Assembly: GCA_902479065.1 (NCBI GenBank) | Contig: CABSNM010000006.1 | Span: 1 to 64,000 of the forward strand | Reading direction: 5' to 3' | DNA from: an uncultured Collinsella sp. | Lineage (GTDB): Bacteria; Actinomycetota; Coriobacteriia; Coriobacteriales; Coriobacteriaceae | Length of the DNA: 64,000 bases | Shown: positions 15,988 to 24,748 of the stretch, piece after piece | Layout of the letters: the number at the start of each line of letters is the position of its first letter | Position numbering within the stretch: position 1 is the stretch's first letter | Made by a program: the position numbers and the translations under genes | The notes under the pieces: model-generated | What the model was told of the DNA's origin: nothing | Database searches by the model: none | What the model saw: only the letters and a program-made list of their open reading frames with translations

Positions 15988-16854
15988 TTACTGCTGCAAC
16001 GACCTTAACAGTTTGATTTCAGCCGCATAACCTGCAAGTTCGTTCGGTGTCTCCAAAATAAACGGCAGCGAACGCAAGCGACCATTCGATACAATATTCT
16101 GCATAACCTGCATACCGCCGCCAAACTCTTCACTACCCAGGTAGCCCTTGCCGATGCACTCGTGGCGATCCTTATGGGCGCCGCAGGGATTCTTGGAGTC
16201 ATTGATATGCACGGCGCGCAAGCGCTCGATACCCACCACACCATCGAACTCGTCGAGTACGCCGTCCAGATCATGGATGATGTCGTAGCCAGCATCGCTC
16301 ACATGGCAGGTGTCCAGACACACGCCCAGCTTGTCCGATAGCTCTGGACGTCTGGCAGCTACACCCTCGATAATGCGCGCCAGCTCTTCAAAGCTACGGC
16401 CCACCTCGGCACCCTTTCCCGCCATGGTCTCGAGCAGCACCGTCGTCTGCTGGCCCTCAAACATCACCTGGCACAGGGTGTCGACGATCATCTGAATGCC
16501 GGCATCAGTCCCCTGCCCCACATGCGCGCCGGGGTGGAAGTTGTAATAGTTGCCGGGCAGTGCTTCCAGACGCTGCAAGTCCTCGGCCATTGCCTCCAGG
16601 GCAAACTCGCGCGCCCGCTCTTTGGCAGAACAGGGATTGTAGGTATAGGGGGCATGAGCCACGAGTGGGCCAAAATCATTTTGCGCCATAAGGTCACGCA
16701 GGGCCGCCACATCATCCATGTCAAGGTCTTTCGCCTTGCCGCCGCGCGGGTTGCGCGTAAAGAATGCAAAGGTATCGGCGCCAATGGATAGCGCCGTCTC
16801 CCCCATTGCCCGATAGCCCTTCGTCGTCGAAAGATGACACCCAATCGTCAGCAT
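15988..16854 (-). CDS. nfo: Endonuclease IV (AP endonuclease)
   Basis: 288-residue zinc-dependent endonuclease that cleaves 5' to abasic sites in base-excision repair. Metal-ligand motifs of the TIM barrel are present: AHAPYTYNP, NFHPGAHVG, LLETMAGKG, LDTCHVSDAGYD, VHINDSKNPCGAHKDRHECIG, and ILETPNE near the C-terminus. The length matches the family (about 280). The 5' leader contains a long hairpin repeat ending about 20 bases from the start codon. Monocistronic. Confidence 0.95.
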   Translation of the reverse strand: MLTIGCHLSTTKGYRAMGETALSIGADTFAFFTRNPRGGKAKDLDMDDVAALRDLMAQNDFGPLVAHAPYTYNPCSAKERAREFALEAMAEDLQRLEALPGNYYNFHPGAHVGQGTDAGIQMIVDTLCQVMFEGQQTTVLLETMAGKGAEVGRSFEELARIIEGVAARRPELSDKLGVCLDTCHVSDAGYDIIHDLDGVLDEFDGVVGIERLRAVHINDSKNPCGAHKDRHECIGKGYLGSEEFGGGMQVMQNIVSNGRLRSLPFILETPNELAGYAAEIKLLRSLQQ

Positions 16855-16872
16855 CTCCAGCTCCCCCTCATC

Positions 16873-16951
16873 AGTTGCGGTGGAATAGTTCCTGTTTCGC
16901 CCCTATTCTGCCGCAAACAGGAACTATTCCACCGCAACTTATAAAAGGGGC
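16873..16951. repeat. Palindromic repeat, copy 1
   Basis: Perfect 25-bp inverted arms (16873-16897 and 16915-16939) enclose a 17-base loop, CGCCCCTATTCTGCCGC. TTATAAAAGGGGCAT follows. A second copy of the whole unit, loop included, lies at 18060-18140. This copy lies in the leader of nfo. Confidence 0.9.
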
Positions 16952-17026
16952 ATCAGAGATGCGGGCCGCCAAGCACTATGGCTACGGGCGCCGGCGTCAT
17001 GATCCCCTACGCGTCAGCGCCAAGTC

Positions 17027-18046
17027 CTAGGGGGCTAGACGGATTGCATCGATAATGCGCGCGCAGCGCTGTGTGGCAGCGAGGGGCATGACGGGGCTCT
17101 CGAGTTTCCCTGCCCGGATGAGCTGGGTCGCATGCTGGATTTCGCCGTAGAAATCATCGACCTCAAACGGGGCATTTATTTCGAGCATTCGTCCGTCGGA
17201 GTACTTCACATGGGCGAGCTCGGGGCGATGGAGGCGCTCGATTTCCAACGAGCCCCGCTCACAGGCAATCGTTAAGCGGCTTTCATATGCTGCTTTGCCG
17301 TCGCACGCCATATGAATGGGTATGCCGCCGACGCTCATACGGATCTCGTCGGCCCAATCCACGCGGCCGCCCGATACGTCACGCCAGCGAACTACACGAG
17401 ACGAAACATCGCACGCACCCGCAAGTAGATCCTCAAACCACCCGACCGCATAGCAGCCCATGTCATATAGACAGCCACCCTGCAACGGGTCGAGCAGATA
17501 ACTCGAAGGGGGCTCACCATAATCGAGTTTTTGCACGCTTTCAATCGAGACGATACGGCCGAGCTCGCCCGACGCAAGCAAGCCCTTCACGCGAGTACGC
17601 ATCGGACAAAACCGATTTTTCATCGCCTCCATAAACAGCACGCCGTGCTCGCGAGAGGTGGAGGCAATCGAGAGAGCCTCTTCTTCATTCAAAACGGCCG
17701 GCTTTTCGCACAGCACGGCCTTTCCCGCGCGCAGTGCCCGACAGACCCAATGCGCATGCATGCCATGTGGAAGAGCCAAGTAGATTGCGTCGACATCGGG
17801 GTCGGCAATCAGCGCATCATAAGCCACATCGCCGCTATCGTCAGCCGTGGCATAACTGTGCGCGGCATCAATCGAAAACGCCCTGCAAAACTCCTCAACA
17901 TGCGAAGGAGTGCGGCCGGCGGCAGCCACAAGCCGTGCCCCGTCCACCTCCTTGAGCGACGATGCAAATCGATGCGAAATGTGTCCAGCGCCCAAAACGC
18001 CCCAACAAACCTCACGCAAATCATCACATGAATCCCGATGACCCAC
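17027..18046 (-). CDS. Gfo/Idh/MocA-family oxidoreductase
   Basis: 339-residue NAD(P)-dependent sugar or polyol dehydrogenase family member. The Rossmann motif is WGVLGAGHISHRF at the N-terminus. The conserved catalytic-Lys motif is VLCEKPAVLNEEE (about residues 90-103), and GGCLYDMGCYAV marks the C-terminal domain. GTG at 18046 is chosen because AAGGGGG lies upstream; an in-frame ATG farther up would translate the palindromic repeat. Substrate unknown. It is bracketed by the two repeat copies. Confidence 0.88.
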   Translation of the reverse strand: MGHRDSCDDLREVCWGVLGAGHISHRFASSLKEVDGARLVAAAGRTPSHVEEFCRAFSIDAAHSYATADDSGDVAYDALIADPDVDAIYLALPHGMHAHWVCRALRAGKAVLCEKPAVLNEEEALSIASTSREHGVLFMEAMKNRFCPMRTRVKGLLASGELGRIVSIESVQKLDYGEPPSSYLLDPLQGGCLYDMGCYAVGWFEDLLAGACDVSSRVVRWRDVSGGRVDWADEIRMSVGGIPIHMACDGKAAYESRLTIACERGSLEIERLHRPELAHVKYSDGRMLEINAPFEVDDFYGEIQHATQLIRAGKLESPVMPLAATQRCARIIDAIRLAP

Positions 18047-18059
18047 GACAGCCCCCTTC

Positions 18060-18140
18060 AGTTGCGGTGAAATAGTTCCTGTTTGGCCCCTATTCTGCCG
18101 CAAACAGGAACTATTCCACCGCAAGTTATAAAAGGGTCAT
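18060..18140. repeat. Palindromic repeat, copy 2
   Basis: Nearly identical to the unit at 16873-16951, with one change in an arm, one in the loop and one beyond the arms. It lies in the leader of the Gfo/Idh gene, 14 bases from its GTG, and the 3' flank runs into the stop of the aldo/keto reductase gene. Confidence 0.9.
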
Positions 18141-19327
18141 GAGGAGCGCGTTTTGCCGAAGGCCTTAAGCACCGCCGTCACGGGACCAGGCTGGAAACGT
18201 CGGCGCACATCGTCGAGACGCTCGGGAATATCGATGTGCTGTGGGCAGTGGCGCGCGCATTTGCCGCACTTGACGCAATTGCTCACGAGCTTGGGCTCGC
18301 TCGTGCGCACCGCACTCGCCGTAAAGTATTGCGACAGCCCCGTAAACCAGCTGTGCGCATAGCTCGCGTTGTAGGCGGCAAAGCAGCCGGGAATGTTGAT
18401 ACCCTTGGGGCATGGCATGCAGTAGCCGCATCCCGTGCAGGGCACACGGTTCGATTTCTCAAACTCCATCAACACGCGCGCAATCGTGTCGAGCTGGTTG
18501 GCAGTCATCGAATTCGGCAACGCGAGGTCTGCCAGTGACGAATTCTCATCCACCTGCGCGATATCGGTCATACCCGAAAGCAGCATCGTCACCTGAGGAT
18601 GATTCCACACCCACGAAAGACCCCAGGCGGCAGGAGTGCGCAAATGCGGGTCACGGGCACTATCGAGCACAGCGCGGGCCCGTGGCGGCAGCTTGCCCGC
18701 TAAACGCCCGCCCAGCAGCGGCTCCATCACAAACACCGCGAGCCCGCGCTCCGCAGCCGCCATGAGTCCTGCCGTTCCCGCTTGGTAACGCTCGCCGGCA
18801 TAGTTGTACTGTATCTGGCAAAAATCCCAGTCATATGCGTCAAGCATCGTCAGGAAATCCACCGCGCTGCCGTGGTACGAAAAACCAATCTGGCGAATGC
18901 GCCCCGCCGCCTTTTGACACGCGATCCAGTCCTCAATGCCCAATGCCACCACACGTTCCCACTGGGCGGGCGAGGTAATGTTATGCATGAGGTAATAGTC
19001 GATATGGTCGGTCCGCAGGCGCCGCAGTTGCTCATCGAAGAACCGGTCGAAATCCTCCGCGCACTTGCACGAAGCATGCGGCAACTTGGTCGCCAGCAAC
19101 ACCCGGTCACGCAGCCCCAAGCGCTCAAGCGAGGCGCCCACGCACGCCTCGTTACCGGGATAGAGATACGCGGTGTCCAGATAATTAATCCCCTGCTCCA
19201 CCGCACGGGAAATGATGGCATCGGCTGTCTTCGCATCCGGACGTCCCGGCGCACCGGGAAACCTCATGCAGCCCAGACCCAACGCCGAGATACGGTTGCC
19301 GCTTTTGGGGTCAACGCGATATTGCAC
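18137..19327 (-). CDS. Aldo/keto reductase with two C-terminal 4Fe-4S motifs
   Basis: 396 residues. An N-terminal TIM-barrel aldo/keto reductase (LGLGCMRFPG, then NYLDTAYLYPGNE with the catalytic Asp/Tyr, then DYYLMHN) is followed by a ferredoxin-like tail. The tail has CTGCGYCMPCP at 297-307 and CVKCGKCARHCP at 355-366. Such fusions are common in anaerobes and probably pass electrons between Fe-S clusters and an NAD(P)H- or carbonyl-utilising active site. GTG at 19327 is preferred: AAGGGAGGGG precedes it, and the protein then begins with the family-typical QYR. An ATG at 19345 lacks a good site. Confidence 0.88.
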   Translation of the reverse strand: MQYRVDPKSGNRISALGLGCMRFPGAPGRPDAKTADAIISRAVEQGINYLDTAYLYPGNEACVGASLERLGLRDRVLLATKLPHASCKCAEDFDRFFDEQLRRLRTDHIDYYLMHNITSPAQWERVVALGIEDWIACQKAAGRIRQIGFSYHGSAVDFLTMLDAYDWDFCQIQYNYAGERYQAGTAGLMAAAERGLAVFVMEPLLGGRLAGKLPPRARAVLDSARDPHLRTPAAWGLSWVWNHPQVTMLLSGMTDIAQVDENSSLADLALPNSMTANQLDTIARVLMEFEKSNRVPCTGCGYCMPCPKGINIPGCFAAYNASYAHSWFTGLSQYFTASAVRTSEPKLVSNCVKCGKCARHCPQHIDIPERLDDVRRRFQPGPVTAVLKAFGKTRSS

Positions 19328-19608
19328 GGCCCCTCCCTTCGCCATCAGCGCCCCGGCAAGGCGAAACACAATGGTCACGCAGCCGAAACATCGTGGAATC
19401 GCAATCGAGAACGTATCGTAACGCAGCAGAAATCGAGCTGTCACGGCACCGCTTTAACATCAGCAAAAAGCCCGATGAAAGGAGCCGGGCATGACCACGC
19501 GCATGTCTTTGCGGTCTGCCCTGCAGCGTAGCGTCCAGGCAAACGTTTCTTTTTTATAACAGCCGCCCCGCGCACCCACCAATCACCCTGGCAGCATACA
19601 ATCCATCA

Positions 19609-19633
19609 GGCGCCCCTTACGCGGGCGCCTTTT
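19609..19633 (+). terminator. Hairpin with T-run ahead of the ketopantoate-reductase-like gene
   Basis: GGCGCCC (19609-19615) pairs with GGGCGCC (19623-19629), followed by TTTT. It lies 20 bp before the next start codon, with no rightward gene upstream. It may therefore act as an attenuator or block stray transcription. Confidence 0.6.
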
Positions 19634-19652
19634 ACATGGGGAGATGATTCAC

Positions 19653-20567
19653 ATGCAGATCAACAAGGTCGCCTTTATCGGCAAGGGCGGCGTCGGCCTG
19701 CTCTACGGCAGCATGATTGCCAAGGCCCTCGGCAATGACGCCGTCGAATACGTTATGGATGACGCCCGTTTTGAGCGTCACGCGGGCGATGCGCTCACCG
19801 TCAACGGAAAGCCTTGCGATCTCACGTCCGTCCGCGTCAGCGAGGCGACGCCCGCCGATCTGGTCATCCTGACAGTCAAGACCACCGGTCTCGACCAAGC
19901 ACTCGAGACTATGGAGCGTGTCGTGGGACCCAACACGCTCATCGCCTCGCTGTGCAACGGCATTACGAGCGAGCAAAAGATTGCCGAACGCTTTGGCTGG
20001 GAGCATACCGTTCTTGGTATCTGCCAGGGCATGGACGCCGTGTTCCTCAACGGCGCGCTCACCTTTACCAATGCGGGCGAAATCCGCTTTGGCGCAGCCG
20101 CCGGCACCGACCCCGCGACCGTCGCCGCTATCGACGAGCTCTACACGCGCTGCGGCATCGCCCATACCGTCGAGAGCAACATTGCGCACCGCATGTGGGC
20201 CAAACTCATGCTCAACGACGGCATCAACCAGACCTGTATGGCCTACGGCGGGACCTACGGAAGCGCCACGGAGCCGGGCTCCGAGCAGCGTCGCTGCTTT
20301 GTTTCCGCCATGCGCGAAACGCTTGCGGTCGCCAACGCCGAGGGCGTTGAACTGACCGAGGCAGACCTGACGCAAATGGTGCACCTCATCGAGGGAATCG
20401 ACCCCGCCGGTATGCCCTCGATGGCTCAAGACCGCATCGCAAGGCGCAAAACCGAGGTTGATGAGTTCGCGGGCACCATCTGCCGCCTGGCCGCCAAACA
20501 CGATATCCAAGTGCCGCAAAACGATTGGCTCTACCAGAGGATTCGCGAAATAGAAAGCAGCTGGTAG
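19653..20567 (+). CDS. 2-dehydropantoate 2-reductase family protein
   Basis: 304 residues of the ApbA/PanE family. The Rossmann entry is VAFIGKGGVGLLYG, the mid-domain LVILTVKTTGLDQA, and the conserved catalytic-Lys region is RMWAKLMLNDGINQTC (about residues 182-197). PanE reduces ketopantoate to pantoate in pantothenate synthesis with NADPH, but many family members have other substrates and no pan genes are nearby. ATG at 19653 is preferred (GGGGAG 9 bases upstream) over 19644. It is followed by a terminator. Confidence 0.85.
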   Translation: MQINKVAFIGKGGVGLLYGSMIAKALGNDAVEYVMDDARFERHAGDALTVNGKPCDLTSVRVSEATPADLVILTVKTTGLDQALETMERVVGPNTLIASLCNGITSEQKIAERFGWEHTVLGICQGMDAVFLNGALTFTNAGEIRFGAAAGTDPATVAAIDELYTRCGIAHTVESNIAHRMWAKLMLNDGINQTCMAYGGTYGSATEPGSEQRRCFVSAMRETLAVANAEGVELTEADLTQMVHLIEGIDPAGMPSMAQDRIARRKTEVDEFAGTICRLAAKHDIQVPQNDWLYQRIREIESSW

Positions 20568-20602
20568 TGCTCGGCATACTGCAGCCAACAGATCCAATGG
20601 CA

Positions 20603-20645
20603 AAGCCGCCGCAAGGGGCACTCCCCTCGCGACGGCTTCCTTTTT
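20603..20645 (+). terminator. Terminator of ketopantoate-reductase-like gene
   Basis: A 16-base stem (20603-20618 with 20623-20638, two non-Watson-Crick positions) followed by CCTTTTT. Confidence 0.8.
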
Positions 20646-20676
20646 CATCTTTGGCCAAAAATCAGCTTCACAACGG

Positions 20677-20883
20677 TTAGAGCTGCGACTCCGACGCCCG
20701 GTCCTCATCGTCGCGACAAAGGACTACACCCGCACTTCCCAGCAGCGCGGCCGCGATCAACACGCCAACCACGATAGAGGCAGCCCCACAAGACCCCTGC
20801 ATACCCGCGACGAGCGCGGCCGTAGGACCAAGGCAACCAAGCGTCAATGCAACGGCGGCAACGGCGATATCTCGAGCGTTCAC
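20677..20883 (-). CDS. Small two-helix membrane protein
   Basis: 68 residues, GTG start with GGAGG about 10 bases upstream. There are two hydrophobic helices (about 6-26 and 34-54) separated by GMQGSCG, and an acidic tail (CRDDEDRASE). No family recognised. It stands alone between a rightward terminator and the leftward secreted-protein gene. Confidence 0.5.
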   Translation of the reverse strand: MNARDIAVAAVALTLGCLGPTAALVAGMQGSCGAASIVVGVLIAAALLGSAGVVLCRDDEDRASESQL

Positions 20884-21073
20884 AAGACCACTTCCTCCAC
20901 GAGAAAGACCTTATTTCTCATGAACTAGTGTGCCCCGCGCCCATATGCGCGGCGTACTGCCACGGTAAGCGCTCTGTTAACTCAAGCACGCACAAAAAAA
21001 CGGACGCCCCTACGTTGTGCCCAAAGGCTCAGTAAAGACGCCCGCCCGTCATCTCCTATTGGCTTATGGCAGA

Positions 21074-21850
21074 TTACCAACCGGTATAGTAGTCGGTGGT
21101 TCCGGCAGCGCAGCCGGAGTCATAGACCTTGCACTCACCCTTGGATCCGGTAAACGTGGAGCCTTGGGCCTTATCGCCCGCGGCAACGACGTAGTAACCA
21201 TCGGAATCGCGCCAAAAGCCCTCGGAATCCTGTGTCCATTCGCCCGTGCGGTGGTGATACAACACGTTGCTGCTGTAATAAGTCTCGCGGCGGCCGTTAT
21301 AGTTATTGACGCCGCTCGAGCGCGTCAGGCCCGAGCCGTTCGCGTAATACGCAGCAGACGCGTAAGACGAGCCGGAGCCGGCGTTGTAATACGAAGTCTG
21401 AACGGCCTCAGCGGCCTCGGCTTCGGCTGCGGCAGCCTCGAGCGCCTCGCGCTTGGCATCCTCAAGCGCAGTGCGCAGCTCATCGAGCTCGGTCGACTTG
21501 GCGTCGACCTCCCCCATCGTCAACAGGCTACCCGCACCGTCGATGCAACCCTGCAACACAGAGCGCTCGTCATCGGTAGCATAGTCGCCATACATATTCA
21601 TAATGATCTGAGCGCGCATCTCAAGGGAATCGCGCTTGGCCTCCATCGAGGCGTTCCACTCCTGCATGGAACCATAACCATCGCCGCGATAGTCAACGGG
21701 CTGCACCAGCGTCGCCTCGGACGGCGTAGGTCCAACCGTATCGGATAGTGTTGCCGCGTGGGCATCGGTTGCACCGGCGCCCGCCAAAAGTGCCACGGTC
21801 AGAGCGGCGGAAAGGGCGGCGGCTTTCGGTTTTCGTGAATCGATCCTCAT
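21074..21850 (-). CDS. Secreted protein with helical mid-section and C-terminal barrel-like domain
   Basis: 258 residues. The signal peptide ends in AHA (about residue 32). A helical, Ala/Glu-rich stretch follows (about 110-150, EDAKREALEAAAAEAEAAEA), then a Ser/Tyr/Asn-rich linker. The 70-residue C-terminal domain contains GYYVVAAGDKAQGSTF and CKVYDSGCAAGTTDYY. That domain resembles double-psi-barrel (3D/RlpA-like) cell-wall domains with two paired cysteines, but the match is by eye. It probably acts in the envelope. The ATG at 21850 has GGAGG about 11 bases upstream; an alternative ATG lies at 21868. Confidence 0.7.
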   Translation of the reverse strand: MRIDSRKPKAAALSAALTVALLAGAGATDAHAATLSDTVGPTPSEATLVQPVDYRGDGYGSMQEWNASMEAKRDSLEMRAQIIMNMYGDYATDDERSVLQGCIDGAGSLLTMGEVDAKSTELDELRTALEDAKREALEAAAAEAEAAEAVQTSYYNAGSGSSYASAAYYANGSGLTRSSGVNNYNGRRETYYSSNVLYHHRTGEWTQDSEGFWRDSDGYYVVAAGDKAQGSTFTGSKGECKVYDSGCAAGTTDYYTGW

Positions 21851-22162
21851 GTAGCTGGAAACCTCCATAGTGCGTTTTTGCTGCGTTTGAGCTGCGTGTG
21901 ATTCAATCGCGCTGCATAGTACCCCGAGCAAATCGCGACCTGCGGTTTTACTCAAAAGGCGCACGTCAATTGCGTAAAACTCACATCCTCTCAACAGGAG
22001 TTTTCCACAACTCGAATGCATAAAGCGTGTCAAAAACCCTGTTTTTGCACCCGCTCTATGCAAAAAAGGCGCCTGTGCAACCATTGTTCGCACAGGCGCC
22101 TTGAGCAGGCATTTTATGCAGTTATACCTATCGAGTCGCAAAGGGTCCTTGCACAAGTCGCC
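21851..22162. other. Intergenic region
   Basis: It holds the promoter region of the leftward secreted protein (AT-richer near 21880-21990) and, at its right end, the terminator of the sulfhydrylase gene. No small gene was seen. Confidence 0.4.
22066..22102 (-). terminator. Terminator of O-acetylhomoserine sulfhydrylase gene
   Basis: A 13-bp perfect stem (22066-22078 with 22090-22102), followed in the minus-strand RNA by a six-base U-run. Confidence 0.9.
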
Positions 22163-23473
22163 TTACTCGTCCAGCGCGGCGAAGGCCTGCTTCAGATCCC
22201 AAATGATATCCTCGGCGTTCTCGGTACCGATGGAAAGACGGATCGTGGAGGGCGTGATGTTCTGCTCGGCGAGCTCCTCGGCAGAGAGCTGGGAGTGCGT
22301 GGTGGTAGCCGGGTGCACGACGAGCGACTTGACGTCGGCCACGTTGGCGAGCAGCGAGAAGACCTGCAGATGATCGATGAACTTCCAAGCTGCCTCCTGG
22401 CCACCCTTAATCTCAAAGGTAAAGATCGAGGCACCGCCGTTGGGGAAGTACTTCTGATAGAGCTCGTGATCGGGGTGCTCAGACAGGCTCGGGTGGTTCA
22501 CCTTGGCGACATGGCAATCACCAGCCAGGAACTCAACGACCTTCTTGGTGTTCTCGACATGACGGTCAACGCGCAGCGACAGAGTCTCGGTGCCCTGGAG
22601 CAGGATCCAAGCGTTGAACGGGCTGATGCAGGCGCCCTCGTCACGCAGCAGGATGGCGCGGACATAGGTTGCGAAGGCGGCGGGACCGGCAGCCTCGGCA
22701 AACGAGACGCCATGGTAGGAGGGGTTGGGCTCGGCGATCTGCGCATACTTGCCGCTCGCCTTCCAATCGAAGTTACCGCCGTCGACGATCACACCGCCCA
22801 ACGAAGTGCCGTGCCCGCCGATGAACTTGGTTGCGGAGTGGACAACGATGTCGGCACCATGCTCCAGCGGACGGAACAGATACGGGGTGCCGAAGGTGTT
22901 GTCGACGACAACCGGCAGACCGTGCTTCTTGGCGATCTCGGAGATGGCGTCGATGTTGGGGATGTCGGAGTTGGGGTTGCCGAGCGTCTCGAGATAGATG
23001 ACCGTGGTGTTGTCCTTGATGGCACCCTCGACCTCTTCCAGGTTATGGGCATCGACAAAGGCGGTCTCGACGCCAAACTGGGAGAGCGTATGCTCCAGCA
23101 GGTTGTAGGAGCCACCGTAGATGGTCTTCTGAGCCACCACGTGGTCACCGGCCTGGGCAAGAGCCTGCAGGGTATAGGTGATGGCAGCAGCACCGGAGGC
23201 GACGGCGAGACCCGCCACGCCACCCTCGAGTGCGGCGATACGATCCTCGAAGACGCCCTGGGTGGAGTTGGTCAGACGGCCGTAGATGTTACCGGCGTCG
23301 GCAAGACCAAAGCGGTCGGCGGCGTGCTGGGAGTTGCGGAACACATAGCTCGTGGTCTGGTAGATAGGCACGGCGCGGGAGTCGGATGCGGGATCGGCGC
23401 TCTCCTGGCCAACGTGAAGCTGCAGGGTATCGAAACCAAAAGTGTGCTCGGGGTTGTTGATGAACTGGTTCAT
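22163..23473 (-). CDS. metY: O-acetylhomoserine aminocarboxypropyltransferase (sulfhydrylase)
   Basis: 436-residue PLP enzyme of the Cys/Met metabolism family. It joins O-acetylhomoserine with sulfide (or methanethiol) to give homocysteine (or methionine). The PLP-lysine lies in HSATKFIGGHGTSLGG, and the conserved GFDTLQLHVGQ start, YGRLTNSTQ and PVVVDNTFGTPYL are characteristic. The ATG at 23473 has GGAG 6 bases upstream. A short Cys-containing open frame precedes it, and a divergent LysR-type gene lies upstream, suggesting sulfur-responsive control. Ends at a strong terminator. Confidence 0.93.
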   Translation of the reverse strand: MNQFINNPEHTFGFDTLQLHVGQESADPASDSRAVPIYQTTSYVFRNSQHAADRFGLADAGNIYGRLTNSTQGVFEDRIAALEGGVAGLAVASGAAAITYTLQALAQAGDHVVAQKTIYGGSYNLLEHTLSQFGVETAFVDAHNLEEVEGAIKDNTTVIYLETLGNPNSDIPNIDAISEIAKKHGLPVVVDNTFGTPYLFRPLEHGADIVVHSATKFIGGHGTSLGGVIVDGGNFDWKASGKYAQIAEPNPSYHGVSFAEAAGPAAFATYVRAILLRDEGACISPFNAWILLQGTETLSLRVDRHVENTKKVVEFLAGDCHVAKVNHPSLSEHPDHELYQKYFPNGGASIFTFEIKGGQEAAWKFIDHLQVFSLLANVADVKSLVVHPATTTHSQLSAEELAEQNITPSTIRLSIGTENAEDIIWDLKQAFAALDE

Positions 23474-23535
23474 GATGATCTCCTTGATCGAACAAAAGTA
23501 AATAAATAAGAGAGAAGTAAGTCGCTGTCTCCTGA

Positions 23536-23589
23536 TCACGCCGACGGGCGCAAACAGGAGCCCGGCATTCGCCTTGGTAAGCAATTCAT
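23536..23589 (-). CDS. Putative 17-residue leader peptide with two Cys codons
   Basis: ATG at 23589 is preceded by an excellent AAAGGAGG site and encodes 17 residues ending at TGA 23536. The peptide contains Cys at positions 3 and 12, a second Met at 8 and three Arg. It ends 62 bases before the metY start. Cys-codon leaders controlling sulfur genes are known in Actinobacteria; here the role is inferred. No clear terminator/antiterminator pair was found between leader and gene. Confidence 0.45.
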   Translation of the reverse strand: MNCLPRRMPGSCLRPSA

Positions 23590-23746
23590 ATGCGGGCCTC
23601 CTTTCGCATCCCGGTTCAGTGGTCGGTTTAATTACCTACCGCCTTTGTGTGTTTTGAATAGTACGAGCATTGTTTCGCTCGGTCAATCACTTAAAAGCGC
23701 TAACTTGTTATCGGTTTTATAGATAGCAATCGAAAGGATGGCATCG

Positions 23747-24649
23747 ATGACCCTTCAGCAGCTTCGTTTTCTGATTGCCGTGGCAGAGTCCGGTTCAATC
23801 AACGCCGCAGCTCAGCGCCTCTATACCGCTCAGTCCAACATCTCAAACGCCGTCAAAAGCCTGGAGCAGGAACTCCACCTGGAGATCTTTACGCGCTCCA
23901 GCCGCGGTGTCACGCTCACCAACGACGGCACCGAGCTTTTGGGCTATGCGCGCCAGGTCGTAGAGCAGGCCGATATGCTCGAGGCCCGCTACGAGGACGG
24001 CGGCACCCCGCAAGCCCGCCTCGCCATTTCCGCCCAGCATTACGCCTTTTCGGTCGAGGCCTTCGTCAACGTCGTCGAGCGCTGCCGGGACGACAAGTTC
24101 GAGTTCATCATGCGCGAGACCACCACGTCGCAGATCATCGATGACGTCCGCGCGTTTCGCAGCGACATCGGCATCCTGTATCTGGACGACTTTAACGCCC
24201 GCGTTCTGCAGAAGGCCTTCGCCGATGCCCGCGCAAGCTTCCATCCCCTCTTCGACGCGACGGTCCACGTCTTCGTTAGCGAGCGCCACCCGCTCGCACG
24301 CCGCCCCCAGCTGTCCCTTGCCGACCTTACACCCTATACGCGCTACAGCTTTGAGCAAGGCACCTCGAACTCCTTCTATTACGCCGAGGAACCTTTTAGC
24401 TATATCCCTTGCGACCGCAACATACGAATCTCGGACCGCGGAACACTTACTAACTTACTTATCACGTCGAACGGTTACACCCTGTCGACCGGTGTCCTCT
24501 CCAATGAAATGCAATGGGGTATGGCATCGATCCCGTTAGCAGACGCCCCAACGATGCACGTAGGCTATATCATGCACAACGAGCGCAAGCCCTCTTCCCT
24601 CTTGCAGCAATACCTCGACGAGCTCAACCGCATCATCCATGCCAACTAA
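23747..24649 (+). CDS. LysR-type transcriptional regulator
   Basis: 300 residues. The N-terminal winged helix-turn-helix is typical of the family (TLQQLRFLIAVAESGSINAA, then RLYTAQSNISNAVKSLE). The rest is a periplasmic-binding-like effector domain. The start at 23747 is favoured because AAAGGAT lies at normal spacing; an ATG at 23738 lies within that site. It is divergent from metY across a roughly 270-bp AT-rich gap, so it plausibly regulates metY and itself. The effector may be a sulfur metabolite such as O-acetylserine, but nothing in the sequence specifies this. Confidence 0.88.
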   Translation: MTLQQLRFLIAVAESGSINAAAQRLYTAQSNISNAVKSLEQELHLEIFTRSSRGVTLTNDGTELLGYARQVVEQADMLEARYEDGGTPQARLAISAQHYAFSVEAFVNVVERCRDDKFEFIMRETTTSQIIDDVRAFRSDIGILYLDDFNARVLQKAFADARASFHPLFDATVHVFVSERHPLARRPQLSLADLTPYTRYSFEQGTSNSFYYAEEPFSYIPCDRNIRISDRGTLTNLLITSNGYTLSTGVLSNEMQWGMASIPLADAPTMHVGYIMHNERKPSSLLQQYLDELNRIIHAN

Positions 24650-24748
24650 CCGTCGGAAGACGGGGTAGAAATCGTAGATTGCTAGTCCCCGGCGGGCATG
24701 GCGCTACAATGGTCACTCACACGAAACGTACCCAACGAAAGGAAGCCC

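Noticed and set aside
18047..18124. N-terminal extension of the Gfo/Idh protein
   Set aside because: It would translate the palindromic repeat; the GTG at 18046 has a proper ribosome-binding site and the Rossmann motif follows.
22016..23509. 497-codon frame antisense to metY
   Set aside because: Same composition artefact; it crosses the metY terminator and has no ribosome-binding site.
23474..23746. T-box or SAM riboswitch before metY
   Set aside because: No T-box (TGGN) motif, no SAM-I core and no terminator hairpin found; the leader-peptide idea fits better.
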